Assembly: GCF_016907715.1 (NCBI RefSeq)
Contig: NZ_JAFBCM010000001.1
Coordinates: 7,068,001-7,132,000 of the forward strand
Length of the DNA stretch: 64,000 bases
Reading direction: 5' to 3'
From: Tenggerimyces flavus
GTDB taxonomy: Bacteria > Actinomycetota > Actinomycetes > Propionibacteriales > Actinopolymorphaceae
In this document: piece after piece, positions 38,256-47,456 of the stretch
How the letters are laid out: each line of letters starts with the position of its first letter
Position numbering within the stretch: the first letter of the stretch is position 1
The notes under the pieces: generated by a model
The model's database searches: none
What the model was told of the DNA's origin: nothing
The model's input: only the letters and a program-made list of their open reading frames with translations
Position numbers and translations under genes: made by a program

Positions 38256-38940
38256 ATGGATCTGGAACGGCGCTTCGCACAACCGTTCCCGTCCGACGCG
38301 ACGCTGGTGGCCTGGTTGCAGGATGGGGACGAGGCCGCGTTCGCGCTCGTTCTCGACACCTGGTCTACGGGGATGCTCCGGCTCAGCAGGACGTTCGTCT
38401 CGACGAGCGAGTCCTCCTCCGAGGTGGTCCAGGAAACCTGGCTCGCGGTGCTGCAGGGCATCGCGAAGTTCGAAGGTAGGTCGTCGCTCAAGACATGGGT
38501 CTACCGGATACTCGTCAACACGGCCAAGCGGCATGGTGTGCGGGAGCACCGCACGGTTCCATGGAGCAGCCTGACGGACGAAGACGAAGGACCCACAGTT
38601 GATCCTTCGCGCTTCTTTGCCGCAGGCGAGCCCTATGAGGGCCACTGGCGGGAGTTCCCCCAACGCGTGGCCGACACCAGAGCAAGAGATGCTGGCCGGC
38701 GAGACGCGCCGCCAGGTGACATTGGCGCTCGAGCGGCTGCCCGAGCGCCAACGGGCCGTCATCACCCTGCGAGACGTCCAGGGCTACACCTCGGAGGAGG
38801 TGTGCGCGATCTTTGAGATCTCAGCGGCCAACCAGCGCGTCCTGCTCCACCGTGCACGGGCCTACGTCCGAGGTGCGTTGGAGACCTACTTCGCCACAGG
38901 CGAGGCCGTTCACCAGCGGAACGGGGAGGCGGAGTCGTGA
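38256..38940 (+). pseudogene. ECF sigma factor, one-base frameshift in a C run
   Basis: Region 2 is in the first frame (DGDEAAFALVLDTWSTGMLR, VQETWLAVLQGIAKFEGRSS, WVYRILVNTAKRHG). Region 4 is in the next frame (LERLPERQRAVITLRDVQGY, CAIFEISAANQRVLLHRARA). The join is at the CCCCC of about 38660: removing one C gives the usual REFPNAWPTPEQEMLAGE. So this is a single-base insertion, real or a sequencing error. The end overlaps the anti-sigma start (GTGA). If the error is in the read, the gene is intact. Confidence 0.85.
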
Positions 38941-39173
38941 GCGACCTGGCCTGCAGCGAGTTCGTGGAGCTCGTCACCGCGTTCATCGAAGGTGGACTCG
39001 ACCCGGACATGGAGAGCCGGTTCGTCGATCACCTGGCGCTTTGCCCGGGCTGCGAGGGATACCTCGACCAGATCCGTCAAACCATCCATACCCTCGGCGA
39101 GCTGCCGGAAGACAGGCTGTCGGAGCAGGCGCGACACGATCTGCTCAGTGCGTTCCGCAACTGGACCCGCTGA
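38937..39173 (+). CDS. Anti-sigma factor, zf-HC2 type
   Basis: 78 residues, GTG start inside the sigma stop. Zinc-binding anti-sigma pattern HLALCPGC with upstream Cys and Glu-rich helix (ACSEFVELVTAFIEGGLD). No membrane segment, so a soluble anti-sigma factor. It should hold the ECF sigma inactive, with zinc/cysteine chemistry as a possible sensor, as in the ZAS family. Confidence 0.88.
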   Translation: MSDLACSEFVELVTAFIEGGLDPDMESRFVDHLALCPGCEGYLDQIRQTIHTLGELPEDRLSEQARHDLLSAFRNWTR

Positions 39174-39176
39174 TCA

Positions 39177-39203
39177 TGTAACGCTTCTGGGGGATGCCGA
39201 CAC
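39177..39203 (+). promoter_or_regulatory. Candidate ECF-sigma promoter of second anti-sigma gene
   Basis: TGTAACGC at 39177, 14 bases, GACAC at 39199-39203, ten bases before ATG 39213. The match to 35778-35804 extends to the start codon (GACACTG-A/C-ACC-CCATG). Confidence 0.6.
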
Positions 39204-39212
39204 TGAACCCCC

Positions 39213-39386
39213 ATGATCGATCTGACGTGCCAAGAGCTCGTCGAGCTCCTGACCGACTACCTCGACGGGGCGCTGGACGCCGAGACCAAGCAAGGCGTCG
39301 CCGACCACTGCGCGATCTGCGGCGGTTGCGGACCGTACCTCGAGCAGTTGCGCCAGACCATCGCCGTCCTCGGCCGGCTTCGATGA
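39213..39386 (+). CDS. Second small zf-HC2 anti-sigma-like protein
   Basis: 57 residues, missed by length cut-offs. Aligns with the first 60 residues of the anti-sigma factor just upstream: LTCQELVELLTDYLDGALDA, HCAICGGC, YLEQLRQTIAVLGRL. It keeps the zinc pattern (HxxxCxxC) but lacks the C-terminal 20 residues. Has its own copy of the operon promoter, so it is probably made when the sigma factor is active, as extra negative feedback. Confidence 0.75.
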   Translation: MIDLTCQELVELLTDYLDGALDAETKQGVADHCAICGGCGPYLEQLRQTIAVLGRLR

Positions 39387-39639
39387 CGCGCGGACTCAGG
39401 AAAGACAGCCCAAGGCTCCACCTCGGAGGAACACTTCTGGCCCCACCCGAAGCGCGCGACCCCCAAAGATCTCAACCTGGCTGGTCGCGACCGTAACGTG
39501 AAGGACAAGCCGTCACGTGCCGTTTGGGCCCTTCGCTGCCGACTACGACGGGTTGCGTGCCGTCACCTGATGGTTGCCGACAATCGGGTCGAAGTGCAGG
39601 TACCTGCCCGCCTGGGTTGTTGCGGGATAGCTTGGCGGC

Positions 39640-40413
39640 ATGGATGCATATCGCCATGTCAAGGTCAAGCGGGACGGTGACACCGTCCGGATCACGATGA
39701 ACCGGCCGGAGCGCCGCAACGCGCTGTCTGGGGAGCACCTGGGCGAGCTGCGGGCGGCCTTCGCCGATGCGGGCGAGAGCGACGCCACCGGGATCGTGCT
39801 GGCTGGCGCGGGCCCGGTGTTCTGTGCGGGGCACGACTTCGCCGACGTCGCCGCGCGGGACGTGGTCGGGGTCCGTGACCTGCTGCGCTCCTGTACGGAG
39901 CTGATGGGAACAATCCAGTCAGTCCCGCAGGTGGTGATCGCCCGCGTGCATGGTCTGGCTACCGCGGCCGGGTGTCAGCTGGTCGCCTCCTGCGACCTGG
40001 CGATCGCGGCAGAGTCCGCGGCGTTCGCCCTGCCCGGGGGCAAAGGGGGCTGGTTCTGTCACACCCCGGCGGTGCCCGTGGCGCGCAGCATTGGCCGCAA
40101 GCGTCTGATGCAGCTCGCCCTCACAGGCGAGCCGGTCGATGCGCGCACCGCCGCCGGCTGGGGGCTGGTCAACGAGGCGGTTCCCGACGCCGACCTCGAC
40201 ACCGCCGTCGAGGAATTGCTGCGGCTGGCGACCCGGGGCAGTCGGCGCGGCAAGGCCGTCGGCAAGCAGGTCCTCTACTCGCAGCTCGACCGACCGGAGG
40301 CGGACGCGTACGCGATCGCTGTCGAGGTCATGGCCTCGATGTCCGCCTCTCCCGGGGCGCGGGAAGGCATGACCGCGTTCCTGGAGAAGCGGGCCCCGTC
40401 CTGGCCCGACTGA
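39640..40413 (+). CDS. Enoyl-CoA hydratase/isomerase family protein
   Basis: 257 residues, crotonase fold. ITMNRPERRNALSGEHLGEL near the start, oxyanion-hole segments AGAGPVFCAGHDFADV and HGLATAAGCQLVASCDLAIA; the acidic residue of canonical hydratases in the second helix is not obvious, as in several detoxifying crotonases. Acts on acyl-CoA thioesters in the cytoplasm. No operon partner; neighbours on the right are decayed. Confidence 0.92.
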   Translation: MDAYRHVKVKRDGDTVRITMNRPERRNALSGEHLGELRAAFADAGESDATGIVLAGAGPVFCAGHDFADVAARDVVGVRDLLRSCTELMGTIQSVPQVVIARVHGLATAAGCQLVASCDLAIAAESAAFALPGGKGGWFCHTPAVPVARSIGRKRLMQLALTGEPVDARTAAGWGLVNEAVPDADLDTAVEELLRLATRGSRRGKAVGKQVLYSQLDRPEADAYAIAVEVMASMSASPGAREGMTAFLEKRAPSWPD

Positions 40414-40583
40414 CGGTACTCAGGGACGGATTCTCAGGAGGGCTGCCGACGTGGGCCGCGCCGGCACGCGGCCGGCTCCTTGTCGCTTCCGACTGTGACG
40501 GGTTCGCACCCGCCAGAGTACGGTAAGGGCCACAGGTGGGTCAGAGTTGTTACGCGGGTTGTAACGCGAGAGGGGTGTTGTCG

Positions 40584-41273
40584 ATGGACGTGGACCGCGC
40601 CCGGGCTTTGCGCAGCGTGCTGTCTGGCACCGCGTGGGTGGAACGGACGAGGTCCTTTGCCCGTGCGTTGCGGTTCGCGGGGCACGACAGTGGCGGGTTG
40701 CTGCTGGTCGGGACTCCGCGCGAGGAGCCGTGGCACCTCACCGCGCACCTGGATGACGAGGCCCGCTGGTCGGAGATCCCCGAGCTCCGACCGACGTTGG
40801 TGCGCCACTAGGTCCCGGCGAACGCGCCGGTTCACCTTGCTGTCGACCTGAGCCGGCTGGAGGCCACTCGTCGCGGGGAGACGCTGTTGATCGTCGCCCC
40901 CTCGCAGGTGCCCGGCGGGATCCTCGAGCGGTTCGACGATGCACGCCGGCGGGGTGCGACCTTGTTGGCGCTCGAGGCGGGTGACCGGGAGGTCCGTTCC
41001 CTAGCGCACGAGTCCCTGACGGTGCTCGACGCCGAGCCGAAGGTGTTCGATCACGACGCGCTGTGGTTGCCGGCGACGGATCGGCCGGACCGACTGATCG
41101 TCCCGGACGCGCCGGGTTTCGGGTTCGAGACCGCGCAGCACCTGGTGAGCCTTGCCGCCGGGGAGCAGGCCGCGCCGGTCGGTCGGCGCCGTGGGTTCCG
41201 GGACAAGCTGGGCCGCCTGCTCGACCGGATCTCCGGCGACTCCGTAGTCGATCACTCGCTGGCGGGCCGGTAG
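40584..41273 (+). pseudogene. Hypothetical protein interrupted by an amber codon
   Basis: ATG 40584 reads 75 codons to TAG 40809-40811 and continues in the same frame for another 153 codons (VHLAVDLSRLEATRRGETLL, VLDAEPKVFDHDALWLP, RRRGFRDKLGRLLDRISGDS). Together they would make a 229-residue protein of unknown function that sits directly before a tsaD copy. One substitution explains the defect; the damaged state of tsaD next door argues for a dead segment rather than recoding. Confidence 0.6.
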
Positions 41274-41279
41274 GCCGAG

Positions 41280-42310
41280 GTGTCGATCGTTCTGGGGATC
41301 GAGACGTCGTGCGACGAGACGGGTGCCGGTCTCGTCGCGGACGGGGTGCTGCTGGGCGAGGGGTTGGCCTCCAGCATGGACGAGCACGCCCGGTTCGGTG
41401 GCGTCGTGCCGGAGGTGGCGGCGCGCGCACGTGCACGCCCTGCAGCCCTGTGTCGACAAGGCCTTCGCCAACGCCGGGATCGGTCTCGACGCGGTGTCGG
41501 CGGTGGCGGTGACGGCGGGACCGGGCTTGGCGTCGTCGCTGCACGTCGGTGTCGCGGCGGCCAAGGCGTACGCCGTCGCGACGGGCGTGCCCCTCTACGG
41601 TGTCCATCATCTGGCCGGGCACGTAGCCGCGGATACCCTGGTCCACGGAGCGCTGCCCCGCCGGTGCGTCGTGCTGATCGTCTCCGGGGGCACACGTCGC
41701 TGCTCCTGGTCGAGGACCTCGCGACGGACCGGATCGTCCACCTCGGCGACACCCTGGACGACGCCGCCGGGAGAGCTTCGACAAGGTCGCTCGGTTGCTC
41801 GGGCTGTCCTACCCCGGCGGACCGGCGATCTCCGCCGCGGCCCAGGGCGGCGATCCCGAGGCGATCGCCTTTCCTCGCGGCCTCACCAGGCCGCAGGATC
41901 CGCCGTACGCGTTCTCCTTCTCCGGTGTGAAATCCGCGGTCGCGCGGTGGGTGGAGCGGACGGCGCTCGACGGCGGTCCGGTCCCGGTAGCTGACGTCGC
42001 TGCATCTTTCCAGCGAGCGGTCGTCGACGTCCTTGTCCGCAAGGCGATCCGCGCATGCGAAGACCAGAGCGTGGACGCACTGGTCATCGTCGGCGGCGTC
42101 GCAGCGAACGCGAGCCTGCGTGTCGCGGCCGAGGAGGGCTGTGAAGCGGCAGGGATCGAGCTGCGGGTCCCGCCGCCACGGCTGTGCACCGACAACGGCG
42201 CCATGATCGCCGCGGTCGGTGACCTACTCGTCCGGGCGGGCGCGGCACCCTCGCCGCTCGCGCTCAGCGCTGTTCCCGGAGTCGAGCTGGAGTTCGCTCG
42301 GCTCGGCTGA
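41280..42310 (+). pseudogene. tsaD: tsaD copy with three frameshifts
   Basis: All parts of TsaD (tRNA N6-threonylcarbamoyladenosine transferase) are present in order but in three frames: [16 protein letters not shown] to about 41440; [20 protein letters not shown] and the metal-binding HHLAGH to about 41695; [20 protein letters not shown] to about 41780; and [32 protein letters not shown] to the end. TsaD is essential, so a functional copy should exist elsewhere in the genome. Confidence 0.88.
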
Positions 42311-42491
42311 CCATCCTGCGCTCCTCCGGTCGGCCGCGGTCGCCCGCCGGGGGCGCGTTGTTGCGCGTCTGCCTTACCTGATCACCCGCCGACCTCGGTG
42401 TCCGGCATGTGCATACTGGCCGGTCGCGGCCTGGTCGGGAGTAGCCCGCGTCGGTGGAGACGGTGCATCAGCCCGGTGCAGCCGAGTCCGA

Positions 42492-43743
42492 TCATGACCG
42501 GAAAGAGCCAGGGAAGGCTGGGAGCGCCGTGGCGCGGGCGAGGTCGACGAACAGGCCGGTGGCTGTGTTCCCTATCAGGACGCCGAGCCCGGCGATGGAG
42601 AAGTAGACGCCGTAGTAGGTGCCCGTGCGTCGCTCACCGCTCAGCAGCGGGATCAAGTCCATAGCGAACGGCTGGCTGATCATGGAACCGACGGCGAACA
42701 CGACCGTCCACAACACGATCGGGGCGAGGTTGACCGCTGCCGCCAGCGCTGCGGCCGGTCCGCGATCTGATTCGGCTAGGGGAGGAGCGCTCCGCCGACC
42801 ATCAGCGGCAGGAACGAGACGGTCATCAGCGACAGCCCGATGACGATCGCGCGTGGTCCTGACCAGCGTGCCCGGGCCGCGGCGGTGACCCGAGTTTGGG
42901 TCGTGATGACAAGGAGACATGAGAGCGTGAACATCGCGGTGACACCAAGGTTGCCGCCGGTGAGGCGCTGGATCTCCAGCGGTAGTCCGACGTAGATCTG
43001 GTTGGCCAGGACCAGCCAGCCGCCGCCCATGCCCAGCGCGAAGAGCAAGAACGACCGGTTGCAGAGCACGTGGCGCCAATCCATCCAGACCGAGTCCGTC
43101 GATGTGGCCTCCAGCCCGCGACGGTATGGAAGCAGGCACAGCACGAACAGCGCGAGCAGGGCGAAGACGCTGGACGCGACCAGCGTGACGAGCCCGAAGT
43201 TCACCGCCAACAGGGCAAGGCCGATCAGCGGGCCCAGCAGCTCTCCGACCTTGGCACAGGCCAGGTCGAGCGCGAGGCTTGGACACGGTCGGCGCCGACG
43301 GCTTCTTGGGCCAGATAGGACCGCGAGGCCGGGCCGAACAAGACACCCCCGAGACCTGTCAGCACCGCGGCGACCACCACGATCGGGAGCGTGGTGGCGA
43401 ACCCGAACATCAAGAAACCGATCGCCCGAACGAGCGCTCCGGCAACGATGAGGGAACGGCAGCCAAGGCGGTCCGAGAGCGAGCCGCCCACCACATACAG
43501 CCCCTGCTGGCAGAAGGTCCGCAGCCCAAGGACCAGACCGATGACCCCCGCGGTGAAGCCGAGCCCCTGCTGGAGGTGGGCCGCCAGGAACGGCACCAAC
43601 ATGTAGAAGCCGATGGTCATGAACAACCCGCTGATCACGATCACCCGAACCGGCCGCGTCGCAACTCGAAGCTGCGCCCACAACCCCAGGCCACTTGCCC
43701 GAACAGCGGCCCGCACACTCGCTGGATCCGATGAGCCTGTCAT
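42492..43743 (-). pseudogene. MFS transporter with two frameshifts
   Basis: Start ATG 43743 overlaps the larC stop. Segment 1 (VRVIVISGLFMTIGFYMLVP, GGSLSDRLGCRSLIVAGALV) is in one frame to about 43270, the middle (SLALDLACAKVGELLGPLIG, LVLANQIYVGLPLEIQRLTG) in a second to about 42790, and the end (VFAVGSMISQPFAMDLIPLL, YYGVYFSIAGLGVLIGNTAT) in a third. A 12-segment drug-exporter-like protein, MdtH/MFS_1 type, no longer made whole. Confidence 0.85.
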
Positions 43744-44320
43744 TGCGTCACGCCAGACGCCGCAGACCCCGCAGACACGGCCGCGGCGAACCCATCGCCC
43801 ACCAGGAGACGGAGCGTGTTGGCGCGACCGGGCGTCTCCCGGCTCCCGGCACCGATGCCCTGGCGGGTGACCCGCATGGGAGGCTGCGCGGACCAGGCGT
43901 CAACATGAGTCGCGAGCAGGGCCGCCCCGGTGGGAGTGCACAATTCTACGACCGACCCAGCACCCGTGCCGTCGGTGTCGCTGGTGTCGCCGGCGTAGGA
44001 CGGTGCGCCGGCGGCGACCAGGAGTTCGACGACCGCGGGCGGCGGCACCGGGAGCCAACCGTGTGCCGCCTGCACTGTCCCGGAGCCGACCGCGACGGGT
44101 GTGGCGTGGATCCGGGCCAGTCCGAGATGGGCGAAGCCCGCGCTCACGCCGACGATGTCGGCGATCGCGTCGAGGGCCCCGACCTCATGGAAATGAATCG
44201 CCTCCGGCGTGGTGCCGTGCACGCGGGCCTCTGCCTCGGCGAGCCGGCGGAAGGTGTCGTACGCGGTCAGCCGGACCGGGTCGGCCAGACCCGCGGCGTC
44301 GAGGAGCTCGCGGATGTCGA
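43740..44320 (-). pseudogene. larC: larC fragment (nickel-pincer cofactor synthesis)
   Basis: Reads the middle of LarC: VDIRELLDAAGLADPVRLTA, TTPEAIHFHEVGALDAIADI, HGWLPVPPPAVVELL, ELCTPTGAALLATHVDAW. The N-terminal part before DIRELLDAAG and the C-terminal region are missing, so it covers about half of the roughly 400-residue protein. LarC inserts nickel in pincer cofactor biosynthesis; no larB or larE is seen nearby. The end overlaps the MFS pseudogene start (ATGA), so they once formed an operon. Confidence 0.75.
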
Positions 44321-44322
44321 CC

Positions 44323-45213
44323 TCACGACGTGTGGGTGCGGAGGAATGTCAAGAACTCGGTCCTGAAGGCCGAAGGAGCAGTCTGCTCAGCGTCGGCGTA
44401 GAGCACCTGCTGAGCATGGCCCGTCCCGGCCGGCAGAACGATGGCCTTGCTGCCGGCCGGTCGCGTGACAGCGGCCAGGTCGCGAAGCTCGCCGGCAGTC
44501 GCCGCCGTGTCGTCCTCCGCGAGGACGTACAGCACGGGGACCTTCGCCTCCCGCGCTGCGGCCTCGTACGTCTCGAACTCCCCCGAGACCGGCGGTTGCG
44601 ACAACCCGAACGGCGACAGGGCGACCGTCCCGCGGAGGGGGCTGTCGGGTCGGGCCGCAGCGACGATGACGTCCGGCGCACCCGCCGACGCCCCCACGAC
44701 GACGACGTCGCGCGCACCGCGTTCGGTCAGGTCGGCGATGATCGCGTTCAGGTCGGCGAGGCCGTCGGTCGGGTCACCGCAGTCGCTCGCGCCGACGCAG
44801 TCCCTGTCGTACGCGACAACGCGAAAGCCTTCCTTCGGCAGCCAGCCGAGCTCGCGGTACCACACGCACAGTCCGCGCAATCCGGATCCGTGGATCAACA
44901 CCACACCGCGCGTTCCCGTCCCGGCGTGGAGGGCGTAGAGGCGTCGACTCTCGTCCTGGTGGACGTAGGCAGGCTCGGCATCGACGGGCTCGCCGTACCC
45001 GGAGCATCGCTCCTCGCCCGCCGGCGGCGTCGTCGGCGTGGGCGACGAGGACGCGGTTGGGCTCGCCTCGACCTCTTCGCTCGCCGACGCCGACGGCGAC
45101 GGTCCAGCCACGTCGGAGTCCTGCGTCCCGCAAGCCACCGCCATCGTCAACAGCGCAAGGGCAAGCGCCACGGCGATGCCGTTCCGACCCCGCGATTGTT
45201 CGTACGTTCTCAT
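44323..45213 (-). CDS. Secreted alpha/beta hydrolase lipoprotein
   Basis: 296 residues. Signal ALALALLTMAVAC with lipobox Cys, then a Ser/Pro/Thr-rich linker (about 30-70) tethering the domain outside the membrane. Hydrolase motifs: oxyanion HGSGLRG, nucleophile VVVGASAGAPD, catalytic His TGHAQQVLY. Start ATG 45213 behind GGCGGA. Frame is clean over its full length although both neighbours are decayed. Substrate unknown. Confidence 0.82.
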   Translation of the reverse strand: MRTYEQSRGRNGIAVALALALLTMAVACGTQDSDVAGPSPSASASEEVEASPTASSSPTPTTPPAGEERCSGYGEPVDAEPAYVHQDESRRLYALHAGTGTRGVVLIHGSGLRGLCVWYRELGWLPKEGFRVVAYDRDCVGASDCGDPTDGLADLNAIIADLTERGARDVVVVGASAGAPDVIVAAARPDSPLRGTVALSPFGLSQPPVSGEFETYEAAAREAKVPVLYVLAEDDTAATAGELRDLAAVTRPAGSKAIVLPAGTGHAQQVLYADAEQTAPSAFRTEFLTFLRTHTS

Positions 45214-45231
45214 GTTCCGCCGATCAGCAAT

Positions 45232-45630
45232 CTAGGTGTACCCGTGCGCACCGTTCCGTCTACTTCGGCTTCGTGCCGCGTGGCGTCGGCGCGACTCGAT
45301 GATGCCGGTCGCGAATGGTGTCCGCTCGCACATGACGACCGTCCGGAGCGCCACGAGTTCACCATCTCGCACTTGCGCAGAAATGGACAGGTGCTGGTTC
45401 ACGGCCGGTTTGCTCTGCTCGACGATGACCGCCAACTCCGTCGTCGAGTGCGGCACCTCGAGCGACAGGGAGGATCGCGGCCCGAGTCCGGCCGACCAAC
45501 GCCGCAACGCGTCGTTGTCCTCGTCGGCCAGGTTCCCTTGCCACCAGCCCAGGTGGAAAGGCTCGTCGTTCGCGCTTCGGCCTGTAGACGATGGAGGTGT
45601 CGGCCGGGAATCCAGCACGGCGTTCACCAC
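45232..45630 (-). CDS. Possible small hypothetical protein
   Basis: 132 codons from GTG 45630 ending 18 bp before the lipoprotein start on the same strand. The middle reads like protein (FHLGWWQGNLADEDNDALRR, SLEVPHSTTELAVIVEQSKP) but there is no clear ribosome binding site and no family I recognise. It may be a remnant. Confidence 0.3.
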   Translation of the reverse strand: MVNAVLDSRPTPPSSTGRSANDEPFHLGWWQGNLADEDNDALRRWSAGLGPRSSLSLEVPHSTTELAVIVEQSKPAVNQHLSISAQVRDGELVALRTVVMCERTPFATGIIESRRRHAARSRSRRNGAHGYT

Positions 45631-46242
45631 GACTGGGCGAGAAGAGGTGGCATGTATCTGACCTTGCGACGTGCGAGCTCCGAACGCCGGATCAGCCAGT
45701 GGCGGTACATGCGATCACGACTGTCAACAGGCATGCGAAGAATGGTGCTCCGGTATGTGGTGGTGTTCCAGCGTACGCTCGGATCGACCAGCTCGAGACG
45801 TTCAACTCCTTCGGCCGACTGGCTGCCACGTGCACCCGGCCACATACGGACTACTCGTGGTTCCTGCGGCGCGTGGAGGGCTGCACACGGCTGCCGCTGG
45901 GCGGCGTCGCCGAGGTCGCCGCCGTCGTCTCCCACCATCACGCCTACGCTCTCGCTCGGGCCCACAGCGAGGCCTTCTGGAATGCTTGTCTCGTCCGCCG
46001 AGCGGGGCGATCCAGCGCCGGACAAGCCCTCGGACAACAAGGGTCGCTTTCCCGAACTACAGCATCCAAGTTGGGAAATCACCAACTCGGCGCGACTCGG
46101 CTACTTTGTCGATGTACCGCAACGGGAAATCGTCCTCGTTCAGGTGCAGTGGATCGGCTGATCCGATGTCACCCGTCGACGCCGCGGGTGGGGACGGGCT
46201 CGGCCGGGTGACCTGCTTGGATCCGTTGGGCGTATGCCGCTA
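45631..46242. other. Unassigned stretch
   Basis: Lower GC than its surroundings. Open frames exist on both strands, but none shows a start with a ribosome binding site or a recognisable motif. Ends at the IS630 insertion site. Confidence 0.4.
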
Positions 46243-47456
46243 GTGCCTCAGCAAGAAACGTTGGCGTTGTAATCGTGTCGCGTTGACCGGTCTGGTGGTG
46301 GGTCTGGAGGCTTGCTGCTGGAGGTGGGTCATGGCGCGTCAGCCTGAGGTGTTTGTGCGGTCGTTGGAGCCGGAGGAGGCGCAGCGGCTGGTGAAGATCA
46401 CGCGGTCGACGAGGGATCGGGTTCGGCTGCGGCGGGCTGGGGTCGTGCTGGCGTCGGTTCAAGGCCGGTCCGCGAGTGAGATCGCGGTCATGTTCGCCGC
46501 GAGTGATGGCTATGTGCGGGAGGTGATCCACGCGTTCAACGAGTCCGGGTTCGCGGCGTTGAACCCAAAATGGAGCGGGGGTCGACCGGCGACGATCGGC
46601 CCCGCGGTGCGTGAACAGATCTGCCGGATCGCCTCGTGCAAGCCGGTGGAACTGAGGCTGCCGTTCACGACCTGGAGTTTGACCAAGCTGGTGGAGTATC
46701 TGGCCGGCCAGCGGATCACGGTCAGCACCGAGACGGTCCGGCAGATCCTGCGCAAGGCCGGCATCAGCTGGCAGGCCACCAAGACTGCGACATGAGCGTG
46801 GAAGGCCAGCAAGGATCCTGAGTTCGCCGCGAAGATGGCCCGCATCCTCGATCTATACGACCATCCACCGGCGGACAGATTCGATGGTCGGGTGATCTGT
46901 GTGGACGAATTCGGGCCGCTGAACCTGCAGCCACGACCTGGCCGAGGCTGGTTTCCCCTCGGCAGGCCGGACCGCCGACGCGCCACCTACACTCGCCGCG
47001 GCGGGGTGCGGCACATGTTCGCCGCGCTTGATCTGGCTACCGGTCTGATGTTCTACCGGTTCCGGGACCGCAAACGCTGGATGGAGTTCGCCGACATCAA
47101 CAAGGACTTCTGCAAGCAGCTGCGACCCGCTTCCCGGTCGGAAAGCTGTACCTGATCTGCGACAACTACGGCCCGCACGGCAAGGCCGAGGTCGTCGACT
47201 GGTGCACCGACCACGGCATCGAACTCGTCTACACCCCGACCAACGCGTCCTGGCTGAACTGGATCGAGTCCGAGTTCACCGCGGTCCGCTACTTCGCGCT
47301 CAACGGCAGCGACTATCCCAGCCACAGCGCCCAACAAGCCGCGATCGCCGGCTACATCCGCTGGCGCAACCAGCGCTGTCACCCCAAACGCCACTTCGCC
47401 ATCGGCTCCAAGATCCGCCAACCCGATTACCTACCCAACGTTGCTTGACGCGGCAC
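46243..47456 (+). mobile_element. IS630-family element (defective)
   Basis: Terminal inverted repeats begin GTGCC and share CAAG and AACGTTGG inside the ends; each end abuts TA (46241-46242 and 47457-47458), the IS630 target duplication. On the right the TA is part of the stop codon of the neighbouring minus-strand gene. The transposase inside is broken. Confidence 0.85.
46331..47449 (+). pseudogene. IS630-family transposase, nonsense and frameshift
   Basis: ATG 46331. Helix-turn-helix (RLRRAGVVLASVQGRSASEI), stop TGA 46793-46795 in frame after WQATKTAT, then the DDE domain (GRVICVDEFGPLNLQPRPGR) in the same frame, a frameshift near 47130, and YLICDNYGPHGKAEVVDWC, SWLNWIESEFTAVRYF in the last frame. 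All three acidic residues are still encoded. Confidence 0.88.

Noticed and set aside
40536-40590. A third TGTAACGC box upstream of the 40584 pseudogene
   Set aside because: The -35-like box is present, but 14 bases later the sequence is CGATG, not GACAC; not a match to the other two promoters.
45631-46242. Plus-strand frame reading through a protein-like segment before the IS630 copy
   Set aside because: No start signal, no family motif, and equally long frames on the other strand.
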